Below are positions 16,919-25,660 of a DNA stretch of 64,000 nucleotides, piece by piece. The position numbers and the translations under genes were made by a program. The notes beneath the pieces were generated by a model. It saw only the letters and a list, made by a program, of their open reading frames with translations. It ran no database searches and was not told where the DNA came from. Each line of letters opens with the position of its first letter. The first letter of the stretch is position 1. Origin of the DNA: Pelagibacteraceae bacterium AG-349-L17 (GTDB lineage Bacteria > Pseudomonadota > Alphaproteobacteria > Pelagibacterales > Pelagibacteraceae). The stretch lies in NCBI GenBank assembly GCA_003278805.1, contig QCDC01000001.1, positions 78,310-142,309 on the forward strand. Reading direction: 5' to 3'.

Positions 16919-18609
16919 GAAATTATATAAAAATTTTAAGAAGTAAATTTAAAAAATATGAAATTGATGGTTACGTAATTCCAAAAAATGATGATTTTTT
17001 TACAGAATATTCAAAATTAAATAGATTAGAAGTTATTTCAAATTTTAGTGGATCCGCTGGGTTAGCTATTATTCTTAAAAATAAAAATTATTTATTTACC
17101 GACGGAAGATACACAATTCAGAGTAGGATTGAGAGTGGAAAAAATTTTAAAATTTATGGATTTGAAAAATTAATAAATTGCAGTTTATTTAAAAATCTTA
17201 CACTCGGTATTGATCCAAAATTATTTACCAATACTCAAATAAAAAATTATTTTTTGAAATATAATAAAATAAAACATGTTGAAAAAAATCTAATTGATGC
17301 AATTAAAAAACAAAAAAAAAGAAAGAATATCCCATTTTTTTCTCTAGACAAAAAAGTCATTGGGGAAAGTGTTAATTCTAAATTAAATAAAATATCTAAA
17401 TATTTAAAAAAAAATAGATCTGATTACATTTTTATTAGTGCACCTGAAAATGTTGCGTGGACTTTAAATATAAGGGGTGGTGATAGCCCGAATAGTCCTG
17501 TGCCTAACTCAAGATTAATAATAAGTAAATCAAAAAAAATATTACTTATAACTACTCTTAAAAAATGTAAAAAATTATTAAAGAATAAAGTTATCAAGAA
17601 AGACGAATTTTTAAACGTAAATGATTTATCAAAAAAAATATTAAAACTTAAAGGAAAAAATTTTATTGTAGACGATAAATCTTGCTCAATATTTTTTGAA
17701 AATTTAATTAAATCAAAATTTAAGATTATAAATAGAGAAGATCCAACTTATCTTTTAAAGGCAATTAAAAATAAAACTGAAATAAAGAATATGACTGATG
17801 CTCATATTTCTGATGGAGTAGCATTAACAAAATTTTTATTCTGGATTAAAAAAATTAATAAAAAAAAAATTACTGAAGTAGAGGCTGCTAAGAAATTAGA
17901 AAATTTTAGAAAATTAAATAAGAACTTTCTATATCCTAGTTTTGATACAATTGCAGGTTCGGGTAAAAATGGTGCTATTGTACATTACCGTGCTAAAAAA
18001 GGAAATTGCAGAACTATTAATAAAAAAGATATTTTTCTTTGTGACTCTGGTGGGCAATATAAATATGGTACTACCGACGTTACAAGAACAATTTGTTTTT
18101 CAAAACAAAAACAAAAAGTAAAAAATATTTTCACTAAAGTTTTAAAAGGTCATATTGCTGTAGCTATAACAGACATAAATAAAGAATATATTGGTAAAAA
18201 AATTGATAAAAGAGCGAGAAAATTTTTAAATGAAAGTAACTTAGATTACGCACATGGTACTGGACATGGTGTTGGTTTTTTTCTTAATGTTCATGAAGGA
18301 CCTCAATCAATTACAAAAATAAACACAGTAAAAATAAGAGAAGGTATGATATTAAGTAATGAGCCTGGGTATTATAAAACTAATCAGTATGGAATTAGGA
18401 TTGAAAATTTAGTTTATGTAAAAAAAATAAATAAAAAATTATTATTCCAAAATTTAACTATGGCACCTATAGAAAAAGATTTAATCAATTTTGATTTATT
18501 AACAGTTAATGAAAAAAACTATCTATTTAAATATCATTTAGAAATTTATTCAAAGATATCAAAATATTTAAATCCAAATGAGAAAAAGTGGTTAGCTAGT
18601 TTTATTTAG
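16915..18609 (+). CDS. pepP: Xaa-Pro aminopeptidase (M24B)
   Basis: 564-aa aminopeptidase P of the large, three-part type. Creatinase-like N-terminal domains lead into a C-terminal pita-bread metallopeptidase domain. Metal-ligand motifs visible are CDSGGQYKYGTTDVTRT (two Asp), HGTGHGVGFFLNVHEGPQ (His) and SNEPGYY, then RIENLVYV (Glu). It removes an N-terminal residue next to proline and is probably cytosolic. It is coupled to uvrD by a four-base overlap and overlaps the convergent ligA by 18 bases. Confidence 0.9.
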   Translation: MRNYIKILRSKFKKYEIDGYVIPKNDDFFTEYSKLNRLEVISNFSGSAGLAIILKNKNYLFTDGRYTIQSRIESGKNFKIYGFEKLINCSLFKNLTLGIDPKLFTNTQIKNYFLKYNKIKHVEKNLIDAIKKQKKRKNIPFFSLDKKVIGESVNSKLNKISKYLKKNRSDYIFISAPENVAWTLNIRGGDSPNSPVPNSRLIISKSKKILLITTLKKCKKLLKNKVIKKDEFLNVNDLSKKILKLKGKNFIVDDKSCSIFFENLIKSKFKIINREDPTYLLKAIKNKTEIKNMTDAHISDGVALTKFLFWIKKINKKKITEVEAAKKLENFRKLNKNFLYPSFDTIAGSGKNGAIVHYRAKKGNCRTINKKDIFLCDSGGQYKYGTTDVTRTICFSKQKQKVKNIFTKVLKGHIAVAITDINKEYIGKKIDKRARKFLNESNLDYAHGTGHGVGFFLNVHEGPQSITKINTVKIREGMILSNEPGYYKTNQYGIRIENLVYVKKINKKLLFQNLTMAPIEKDLINFDLLTVNEKNYLFKYHLEIYSKISKYLNPNEKKWLASFI

Positions 18610-20631
18610 CATTTTCATAAATACATCTTGATCTATAACATTTATTTTTAGCTGTTTAGCATTGTCAATTTTCTTTTTTGTTGGCTTGTCCCCAATTATT
18701 AAATAATTTAATTTCTTAGAAACACTACTAACAGTTTTTCCAGAATTTTCTTCAATCAAAGATTTTAATTCTGCTCTACTAATTCCATTTAATTTTCCGG
18801 TTATTAAAAAAGTTTTATTTTTCAATAAACCATTATCAGAATTTTGAATAGCATTTTTAACTGTTAAAACTTTTTCTAATTCATCCAAAACTCTTATGTT
18901 AGTTTTATTTGAAAAAAAAATTTTTATAGAATTTACTTGTGTTTCACCAATGCCATCAATGTTTAACAAATCTTCATAATCACTATTAATGGATAAATTT
19001 TTAAATTTTGAGAATGATGTGAAATGTTTTGACAACAACTTTGCATTCTCTAATCCTATATGCCTAATTCCTAACGAATAAATTAATCTTTCTAGAGAAA
19101 TATTTTTTTTTTGATTAATTGAATATATCAAATTTTTGACAGATAATTGGCCCCAGCCATCTAGTTTCTCAATTTTTGAATAATTTAATTTAAATATATC
19201 TTGAGGATATTTTATAAATTTTAATTTCCAAAAATTTTCGACTATTTTTTTTCCAAAACCGTCTATATTAAAAGCCTCTTTTGAAACAAAATGTTTTAAT
19301 TTTTCAATCGATATTTTATCACAATAATAACCTTCGCTAGAACATCTCCTAACTGCATCAACTTTTTTTGTTATCTTATTAAATTCTTTAATTGTTTTTG
19401 ATCCACAAGAAGGACAATTTTCTGGAAAAATAAATTTTTTAGAATTTTTTAATCTTTTTTTTATATCTATAGAAAGTATGTGCGGTATGACATCTCCTGC
19501 TCTCTCTATAACAGCCGTATCACCTACTCTAATATCTTTTCGGTTGATTTCATCTTCGTTATGCAATGTAGCATTTGAAACTAAAACTCCACCAATATTA
19601 ATTGGCTTTATCTTTGCAACTGGCGTTAAGGCACCAGTTCTTCCAACTTGGATCTCTATGTCTAAAATTTTAGAAATAGCTTTATTTGATGAAAATTTGT
19701 GAGCAATAGCCCATCTAGGTGCGTTAGCTACATTTCCTAATCTTTTTTGGATTGCAAAATCATTAACTTTATAAACTATCCCGTCTATATCAAAATCTAT
19801 ATCAGCTCTTTTTTTTTCTAATTCATTGTAATTTTTAATTAAATTTTTAATTCCAGTTATTTTTTTATTAAATGGATTTGTTTTAAATCCCCAATCACTT
19901 AATTTTTTGAGAAAATCAATTTGATTATAAATTAACAAACCCTTTTCATGCCCAAAGGTATAAGCGATAAATTTTAAAGGTATTTTTCTTGTATCATCTG
20001 GATTTTTTTGTCTTAAACTACCTGAGGCGGCATTTCTTGGGTTGGCGAATTTATCTTTAAGATTTTTAAAGTCACTGTTTTGAATAAATACTTCTCCTCT
20101 GATATCAATCTCTTGAGGAAAATCTTTATATAAAACTTTTCTTGGAATATCTTTTAATGTTTTAAGATTTTCAGTTATATCCTCGCCTTCCTTGCCATCA
20201 CCTCTGGATAAGCCTTTTTCTAATTTACCATTTTTATAAATTAATGAGGCGGAAATACCATCAATTTTGGGTTCTGAGCTATAGGATATGGTAAAATTAT
20301 CATTTTCAGATAAATAATTTTTTATTTTTTTTTCAAAATTAATTAAATCATTTTCACTAAATGCATTAGCTAAAGACAACATTGGAACTTTGTGTCTAAC
20401 TTTTTTAAAGTTTTTAGATGGTTTGAAGCCAACTTGTATTGTAGGGGTGTTTAATGTTTTTAAAAAACTATATTTTTCCTCTATCTTCTGTATTTCCTTT
20501 TTGAATAAATCATAATCAGCATCAGACAATTCAGGCTTACTTTCATCATAATATTTTTTATTGTAATGGTTTAATAATTTTATTTTCTTTAAATATTCTT
20601 TTTTGATCAAGTCAATTTTCATATTAATCAA
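18592..20631 (-). CDS. ligA: NAD-dependent DNA ligase LigA
   Basis: 679-aa ligase. The adenylation nucleophile is Lys122 in KIDG (122-125). Domains in order are the NAD-binding Ia region (Tyr/Asp in YYDESKPELSDADYD), adenylation domain, OB fold, a Cys4 zinc finger (CPSCG...CSSEGYYC), HhH repeats (IDGFGKK, LDGWGQLS, IDGIGETQ) and a C-terminal BRCT domain. The first ATG overlaps the bamD stop by eight bases; a second Met three residues on would not. In many alphaproteobacteria recN separates bamD and ligA; here it is absent. Confidence 0.95.
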   Translation of the reverse strand: MINMKIDLIKKEYLKKIKLLNHYNKKYYDESKPELSDADYDLFKKEIQKIEEKYSFLKTLNTPTIQVGFKPSKNFKKVRHKVPMLSLANAFSENDLINFEKKIKNYLSENDNFTISYSSEPKIDGISASLIYKNGKLEKGLSRGDGKEGEDITENLKTLKDIPRKVLYKDFPQEIDIRGEVFIQNSDFKNLKDKFANPRNAASGSLRQKNPDDTRKIPLKFIAYTFGHEKGLLIYNQIDFLKKLSDWGFKTNPFNKKITGIKNLIKNYNELEKKRADIDFDIDGIVYKVNDFAIQKRLGNVANAPRWAIAHKFSSNKAISKILDIEIQVGRTGALTPVAKIKPINIGGVLVSNATLHNEDEINRKDIRVGDTAVIERAGDVIPHILSIDIKKRLKNSKKFIFPENCPSCGSKTIKEFNKITKKVDAVRRCSSEGYYCDKISIEKLKHFVSKEAFNIDGFGKKIVENFWKLKFIKYPQDIFKLNYSKIEKLDGWGQLSVKNLIYSINQKKNISLERLIYSLGIRHIGLENAKLLSKHFTSFSKFKNLSINSDYEDLLNIDGIGETQVNSIKIFFSNKTNIRVLDELEKVLTVKNAIQNSDNGLLKNKTFLITGKLNGISRAELKSLIEENSGKTVSSVSKKLNYLIIGDKPTKKKIDNAKQLKINVIDQDVFMKMLNKTS

Positions 20632-21463
20632 AAAGTTTTTTAAATTTTTCTATTACACCCTTTTTATCTTTATTGATTTTTTTTGGAACTATCTCCTTGT
20701 AATCTTTATTAAATACTTTATAAGATTTTTTGTACCACTCACTAGATTGATAATTATAACCTAAAAGACTTGCATATTTTTTTGACTCTTCAATTAGTCC
20801 AATTTTATAATTTGTTTCAACTAATCGATGCAAAGCTTCTTCAACATAAATGGTTTTATCATATTTCTCTACAACAATTTTGTACCTATTTATTGCTGCA
20901 ATCCATTTATTTTTTTTTTGATAATGCCTTGCTAAATACATCTCTTTTGAAGCTAATATATCTTCGATTAAATCTAGTTTAAATTTTGAATCCATTGCAA
21001 AGTCTGTGTTAGGATAATCTTCCATCAATAATTCAAATTTATTTTTGGCTTTCAATAAAGGTTCTATATCTCTTTTTTCATCCTCTATCATCTCATAATA
21101 ACAAATTCCAATTAGATAATGAGCATAAGAAACTCCTTTATCTTTTGGATAAGTTATTAAATATCTTTCAAGATTTGATAAAGCTTCAGAATAATAATTT
21201 TGAAGATAATAAGAATATGAGGCCATTAAAGCAGATTTAGGCGCCCAAGATGATTGTGGAAATAGAAGCTCAGCTTCTAAAAATTTTTGTGCTGCATTGT
21301 AAGTATCATTTTTATTTAGCTTGTCCAATCCATCTTTATAAGCTTCAATCATTTCTAATTCTTGGGTTTTTTTTTTTATATTTTGGGAAATTGGTTGCTC
21401 TTTTGTGCATGATATTAAAATTATCAAGAATAAAAAAAATAAAACAATTTTGGAATAACTCAT
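20624..21463 (-). CDS. bamD: Outer membrane assembly lipoprotein BamD
   Basis: 279-aa lipoprotein of the BAM complex that folds beta-barrel proteins into the outer membrane. A signal peptide ends in the lipobox LISC, with Cys19 as the lipidated residue. The body is made of TPR-like helices (YNAAQKFLEAELLFPQS, YSEALSNLERYLITYPKD, KNKFELLMEDYPNTDFA, AINRYKIVVEKYDKT), the usual five-repeat layout of ComL/BamD. It sits between lpxC and ligA, the standard alphaproteobacterial arrangement apart from missing recN. Confidence 0.92.
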   Translation of the reverse strand: MSYSKIVLFFLFLIILISCTKEQPISQNIKKKTQELEMIEAYKDGLDKLNKNDTYNAAQKFLEAELLFPQSSWAPKSALMASYSYYLQNYYSEALSNLERYLITYPKDKGVSYAHYLIGICYYEMIEDEKRDIEPLLKAKNKFELLMEDYPNTDFAMDSKFKLDLIEDILASKEMYLARHYQKKNKWIAAINRYKIVVEKYDKTIYVEEALHRLVETNYKIGLIEESKKYASLLGYNYQSSEWYKKSYKVFNKDYKEIVPKKINKDKKGVIEKFKKLFD

Positions 21464-21510
21464 AAAATATTTATATAATTTTCGACGATAATTTGAAAGT
21501 TATATATATT

Positions 21511-22431
21511 CTATGCTATGGATTTCAAAATACTTCTATTAACTAAAGTGTGGGGTAAATTTCTCTCTTTGATTTCTATAATTGAAAAATTTTCACTTTT
21601 TTGAAACACTTTCCTTAACAATTCATTTGTCAAATAATGACCACCCCTATAACAATTTATGCTACCAATTATTCTATATCCCGATGTATATAAATCACCA
21701 ATACAATCTAGGATCTTATGATTAACAAATTCCTTGGGATTTCTTAATCCACCTTTGTTTAAAATCTCTTTATCTTTAACAACTATTGCATTATTTAGAC
21801 TTCCACCTTTAGCCAATCCAATTTTTTTAATTGCTTCAATATCCTCGTATAGGCAAAAAGTTCTTGAGTTTAAAATATCTTCTAAATTATCTTCATAAAC
21901 ATTAATTTTATTCTTTTGATTTCCAATTACAGGATTTTCAAAACATAGTTCAAAATTAATATCCAGACTTAGCTTTGAAGGTTCAATATATATATATCTA
22001 TTCCCATCTTTAAATTCTATTTTTTTATTAATTTTTATTATTTTTATCGGGGCTTCACTTATTTCAAAACCAGCTGGTACAATTTTTTCAATAAACTCTT
22101 TAGCTGAGCCGTCTAAAATTGGAACTTCCTCATTGTCTAGTTCTATCAAAGCATTATCAATACCAAGACCAAATAAAGCTCCCATCAAATGTTCTATAGT
22201 TGAGATTTTAACTCCAAACTCATTTGATATAGTTGTATTTAATGAAGTGTTACTTACATTGAGAAAATTGGGATAAACTATATTATTATTATCTATATCA
22301 ACCCTTTTGAATATAATTCCAGTGTCTGGAATTGCAGGTTTGATAGTTACATTTACATCAACTCCAGTATGTAAACCAATTCCACTAAATGATATAGAGT
22401 TTTTAATAGTTTTTTGATTTAAATATGACAC
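21511..22431 (-). CDS. lpxC: UDP-3-O-acyl-N-acetylglucosamine deacetylase
   Basis: 306-aa zinc deacetylase catalysing the committed step of lipid A synthesis. Zinc ligands are in STIEHLMGAL (His) and FVNHKILDCIGDL (His and Asp), and GIGLHTG appears near the N-terminus, as in all LpxC. The gene lies 64 bases beyond the FtsA-like gene, where ftsZ usually precedes it. Its presence shows that the organism makes lipid A. Confidence 0.95.
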   Translation of the reverse strand: MSYLNQKTIKNSISFSGIGLHTGVDVNVTIKPAIPDTGIIFKRVDIDNNNIVYPNFLNVSNTSLNTTISNEFGVKISTIEHLMGALFGLGIDNALIELDNEEVPILDGSAKEFIEKIVPAGFEISEAPIKIIKINKKIEFKDGNRYIYIEPSKLSLDINFELCFENPVIGNQKNKINVYEDNLEDILNSRTFCLYEDIEAIKKIGLAKGGSLNNAIVVKDKEILNKGGLRNPKEFVNHKILDCIGDLYTSGYRIIGSINCYRGGHYLTNELLRKVFQKSENFSIIEIKERNLPHTLVNRSILKSIA

Positions 22432-22495
22432 AATGAACTTATAATTGGGTGTGATTGTTTAATAAAAACAACTAATGTTACGAGAAAAAACAATA

Positions 22496-23194
22496 CTAAC
22501 TAAATAATTGAAAAAATTTTTCAAAAATACCCCTATTTTTGCTAATTTTTGGGATTAATTGGACTTCATTTAAATTTGATCCATTTAAAATTTTATAAAC
22601 CATAACAGGAAATTTAATTTTTTGATCTTCAAAGAAACTACTTACGTATTCTTTATCTAGATACTTGTTAATCTTAATTTGATATTTTTCTAACAAATTT
22701 TCTAAGGGATATGACAAGTTTTCTGGAATTGAAATAAAGTTTATAATCAAACTTAAATCCTCTGCTTGAATTTCTTTTTTTAGGTATTCAAAATTTTTGC
22801 CATTTATCAAGTAATTATTAACAATAATATGCATTATTTTTTGATCTTTGTAACTTTTTTGAAACAATTCTTTTGACTCTACAACCAAACTTTTAATAGC
22901 ATTGTAATTTAATACTTTATTGTAATTTTTTTTTTTAATTCCAATATGTGTCCTAAATAATTGCTCATTTTCAATTATTATGAATATATTTTTTACAAAT
23001 TTACCAATTAACTTCTCTATTTTTAAAATATTTTCATCAAGAAAATTATCAAGACTTGTGTAATCTAAAGAATTATTTTCAATTATAATTTCATTGCTGT
23101 ATAAATTCTCAAACCTTATAACATCAAATAAATAAATTTCTAATTTATTACTTGAAATACATAAGTAGGTTTCTGTATTTGACTCTTCATTCAT
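22496..23194 (-). CDS. Short FtsA-like protein in the ftsA position (no ATPase core)
   Basis: 232-aa protein between ftsQ and lpxC, where ftsA belongs, overlapping ftsQ by eight bases. Full FtsA is about 400-430 aa. Residues 44-80 resemble the helix-strand that precedes FtsA subdomain 1C. Residues 80-190 follow the 1C (SHS2) pattern: HIGIKKK.., a helix, then IMHIIVNNYLINGK, like the 'ilHviP.~Y.vDg' of FtsA, and a helix-strand-helix ending in VSSFF. The last 14 residues (KNRGIFEKFFQLFS) form an amphipathic helix like the FtsA membrane-targeting tail. No phosphate loops or 2A/2B domains are present. Assignment rests on position and pattern; a different divisome protein is possible. Confidence 0.6.
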   Translation of the reverse strand: MNEESNTETYLCISSNKLEIYLFDVIRFENLYSNEIIIENNSLDYTSLDNFLDENILKIEKLIGKFVKNIFIIIENEQLFRTHIGIKKKNYNKVLNYNAIKSLVVESKELFQKSYKDQKIMHIIVNNYLINGKNFEYLKKEIQAEDLSLIINFISIPENLSYPLENLLEKYQIKINKYLDKEYVSSFFEDQKIKFPVMVYKILNGSNLNEVQLIPKISKNRGIFEKFFQLFS

Positions 23195-23858
23195 TTAAAA
23201 TAATTTGGTTTTCTATTCTAGCATCAATTAAAGTAAATTTCTCTCCGTCATAATTTTTTAAAAATTTATTCAAATTATTTAAGGTTTCTTGTTTAAAATT
23301 TTTTGGTAGTTTTAACAAAATATTGCTTTTTAGTTTTAAATCCCATCTCTTTGAGGGAAAAAAATACAATTCCTCAATTTGTTCATATAAAAAATTTGAT
23401 TTATCTATTTTTTTTTTGAAATTAAGAAATTCATTTATATTTGGTTTACCAAATATAAATGGTAAATCATGGTTATTAAATTTAGCAGGTGTTAGTTTAC
23501 CATTTGATCCAATTAAAAAAGTTTTGCCATTTTTATTTATTTGTGCAAAGAAATTTGTTTTTTCAATTTTTACATCAATAGTATTTGGGTATATTTTAAA
23601 TATTTCATATTTTTCAATTAAAGAATTTGAATTAATCAATTCATTTAAATTATTTTTATTTATAAAAAAAATGTTTTCTAAATCTAATTTTTCAATTTTA
23701 TTCAAAAGAATTTGATTATTTTTTTGATCTAGACCGGATATAGTAATATTTTTGATCTTATCAAATTTTAAATTTTTAATAGCATTGTTACTTGTAGAAG
23801 AAACAACTATTAGTAAAAAAAAATAAACTAATATTTTTTTATTTTTTTTTTGATGCAT
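23187..23858 (-). CDS. ftsQ: Cell division protein FtsQ
   Basis: 223-aa bitopic protein, short for the family (about 250-300). It has a basic N-terminus, a membrane helix at about 9-24, then a POTRA domain (IKNITISGLDQKNNQILLNKI...) and the beta-rich region with IYPNTIDVKIEKT, typical of FtsQ. It links the FtsBL complex to the early divisome. It overlaps ddl upstream by 20 bases and the FtsA-like gene downstream by eight, so all three are probably co-translated. Confidence 0.82.
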   Translation of the reverse strand: MHQKKNKKILVYFFLLIVVSSTSNNAIKNLKFDKIKNITISGLDQKNNQILLNKIEKLDLENIFFINKNNLNELINSNSLIEKYEIFKIYPNTIDVKIEKTNFFAQINKNGKTFLIGSNGKLTPAKFNNHDLPFIFGKPNINEFLNFKKKIDKSNFLYEQIEELYFFPSKRWDLKLKSNILLKLPKNFKQETLNNLNKFLKNYDGEKFTLIDARIENQIILNE

Positions 23859-24753
23859 CTTTCAACATCCATTCAATTAATTTTAAAAAAGTAATTCCCT
23901 TGTACGTTGCAATCTCAGGAACAAGAGATAATTTGGTCATACCAGGCTGGGTATTAATTTCTAATAAATAAAATTTTCCTTTAAAGTATTTAAAATCTGA
24001 TCTTGTAACTCCTCTACAGCCAATAATTTTATGAGCGTGATAAGCGATATTCATTAATTTTTTTAATTTAAATTTTGGTAAATCAACAGGAATTATATGT
24101 TTTGTCTTTGCTTTTGAATTATATTTTGCTTGATAATCGTAAAATTTTCTTTTTGGTCTAAGTTCAATAGCTCCTAATTTTTTATTGCCCATAATAGCAA
24201 CTTGAATCTCTCTTCCTGCAATAAATTCTTCAATCAAAACCTTTTTATAATTTTTTAATCTATTAATGATTTTACCTAAATTTTTCTTCCCACTTATATA
24301 AACATTTACGCTTGAGCCTTCATTTAAAGGTTTAACTACGACTGGAAAATTTAGTTTTTTATTTATTTTTTTAATTAAATTAAGTTTTGTTTCGTCATAA
24401 GAATATGTAAAAAATTTTGGAGTTTTTATTTTATTTTTGATAAATAATTTTTTTGAAATTTCCTTATCCATTGCTATTGATGATGAAATTACACCTGAAT
24501 GGGTATATGGAATTTTGTATCTCTCTAATATAGTTTGGATATATCCGTCTTCACCAAACTGCCCGTGCAATGCATTGAAAATTACATCAGGTTTAAAAAT
24601 TTTTATATTTTTTTCTAAATTATGGTCAGGCTCAGAAATTTTAACCTTATAACTATTTTTTTTTAATTCTTTAGCAACTTGGTAACCTGTATCAAGGCTA
24701 ATCAACCTCTCTTTAGAAATTCCACCTGACAGTATAAGTATTTTTTTTTTCAA
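23839..24753 (-). CDS. ddl: D-alanine--D-alanine ligase
   Basis: 304-aa ATP-grasp ligase making the D-Ala-D-Ala dipeptide. It shows the N-terminal LSGGISKERLISLDTG, the substrate segment ALHGQFGEDG, the ATP-binding FPVVVKPLNEGSSVNV and the C-terminal metal-binding EINTQPGMTKLSLVPE. The product is the substrate of the MurF part of the fusion protein at 31.6-34.4 kb. One base separates it from murB and it overlaps ftsQ by 20 bases. Confidence 0.93.
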   Translation of the reverse strand: MKKKILILSGGISKERLISLDTGYQVAKELKKNSYKVKISEPDHNLEKNIKIFKPDVIFNALHGQFGEDGYIQTILERYKIPYTHSGVISSSIAMDKEISKKLFIKNKIKTPKFFTYSYDETKLNLIKKINKKLNFPVVVKPLNEGSSVNVYISGKKNLGKIINRLKNYKKVLIEEFIAGREIQVAIMGNKKLGAIELRPKRKFYDYQAKYNSKAKTKHIIPVDLPKFKLKKLMNIAYHAHKIIGCRGVTRSDFKYFKGKFYLLEINTQPGMTKLSLVPEIATYKGITFLKLIEWMLKDASKKK

Positions 24754-24754
24754 T

Positions 24755-25660
24755 TTATTCTAATATTTTTATTTCTTTTTCCAACTTAACCCCAGTCTTT
24801 TTAAAAACACTATCTGAAACAAAATTAATTAATTTTTTCATATCCTCAAACTTAGCATTACCTTTATTTACAAAAAAATTACAGTGTTTTTCAGAGATAC
24901 AGGCATCTCCAAATGATTTTTCAAGTGGAACAGACTCTCTAATTAATTCCCAAACCTTTTTGTCTGATTGATCAATAGGATTTTTAAAAGTACTACCACT
25001 AGTCTTTATTCTTGTTGGTTGTGCCTGTTCTTTTTTCTCTTTAAGTAATTGTATCTCTTTTTTGATAATATCTTTATCTTTTTTGAATCCTTTAAATGAG
25101 GCACTTAAGAAAATAAGATCATCCGATAATCCACTATCTCTATATTTAAAATTAATATCTTTAGAAGGTATAGTAATTACTTGTCCTGATTTATTGAGTG
25201 CTTGGATAGAAATTAAAATATCTTTAAACTCCCTATTAAAACACCCTGCGTTCATTTTTATACCTCCACCAATTGAACCAGGTATGCATGAAAGAAACTC
25301 AAAGCCACCTAGACTGTTTTCCATTGCAAACTCTGATAATGATTTATCAGTAACAGCACTCCCGGCTATAATAATTTCGCTTTTGAGTAGAGATATATTG
25401 TTAAAATTACTTGTAAGCTTAATAACAACTCCATTAAATTGTTTATCTGAAATTAATGTATTTGAACCAGCTCCTAAAACAAATATCTTTTCTTGATTTT
25501 GAATTGTTTTAAGAAATTTAATTAGTTCTTTTAAACTATCTGCCTTATAGAAAGCTTTTGTTTTTCCTCCTATATTAAACCAATTTTTTTTTTTTAAATC
25601 ATGATCTAATTTTAAATTATTACCAAATTCTTGAACTAAATCTTTCAAATCAATTTTCAT
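24755..25660 (-). CDS. murB: UDP-N-acetylenolpyruvoylglucosamine reductase
   Basis: About 301 aa, FAD- and NADPH-dependent enzyme that reduces the enolpyruvyl group to give UDP-MurNAc. FAD-site motifs are NIGGKTKAF and LGAGSNTLIS. The catalytic part has PGSIGGGIKMNAGCF, FKYRDSG and SGSTFKNP, and a C-terminal Glu in KLEKEIKILE. I chose the ATG at 25660 because it gives an ATGA overlap with the murC stop; a longer frame would run 30 bases into murC. Confidence 0.94.
   Translation of the reverse strand: MKIDLKDLVQEFGNNLKLDHDLKKKNWFNIGGKTKAFYKADSLKELIKFLKTIQNQEKIFVLGAGSNTLISDKQFNGVVIKLTSNFNNISLLKSEIIIAGSAVTDKSLSEFAMENSLGGFEFLSCIPGSIGGGIKMNAGCFNREFKDILISIQALNKSGQVITIPSKDINFKYRDSGLSDDLIFLSASFKGFKKDKDIIKKEIQLLKEKKEQAQPTRIKTSGSTFKNPIDQSDKKVWELIRESVPLEKSFGDACISEKHCNFFVNKGNAKFEDMKKLINFVSDSVFKKTGVKLEKEIKILE

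Noticed and set aside
22432..22495. Remainder of a frameshifted full-length ftsA
   Set aside because: Only 64 bases separate the short FtsA-like gene from lpxC, too few for the roughly 190 missing residues, and no FtsA 2A/2B motifs appear in any frame there.
23323..23715. Plus-strand 130-aa frame opposite ftsQ
   Set aside because: Phe/Lys/Ser-rich antisense of an AT-rich gene without ribosome site or context.
25062..25496. Plus-strand 144-aa frame opposite murB
   Set aside because: Antisense shadow; murB is intact with all family motifs.
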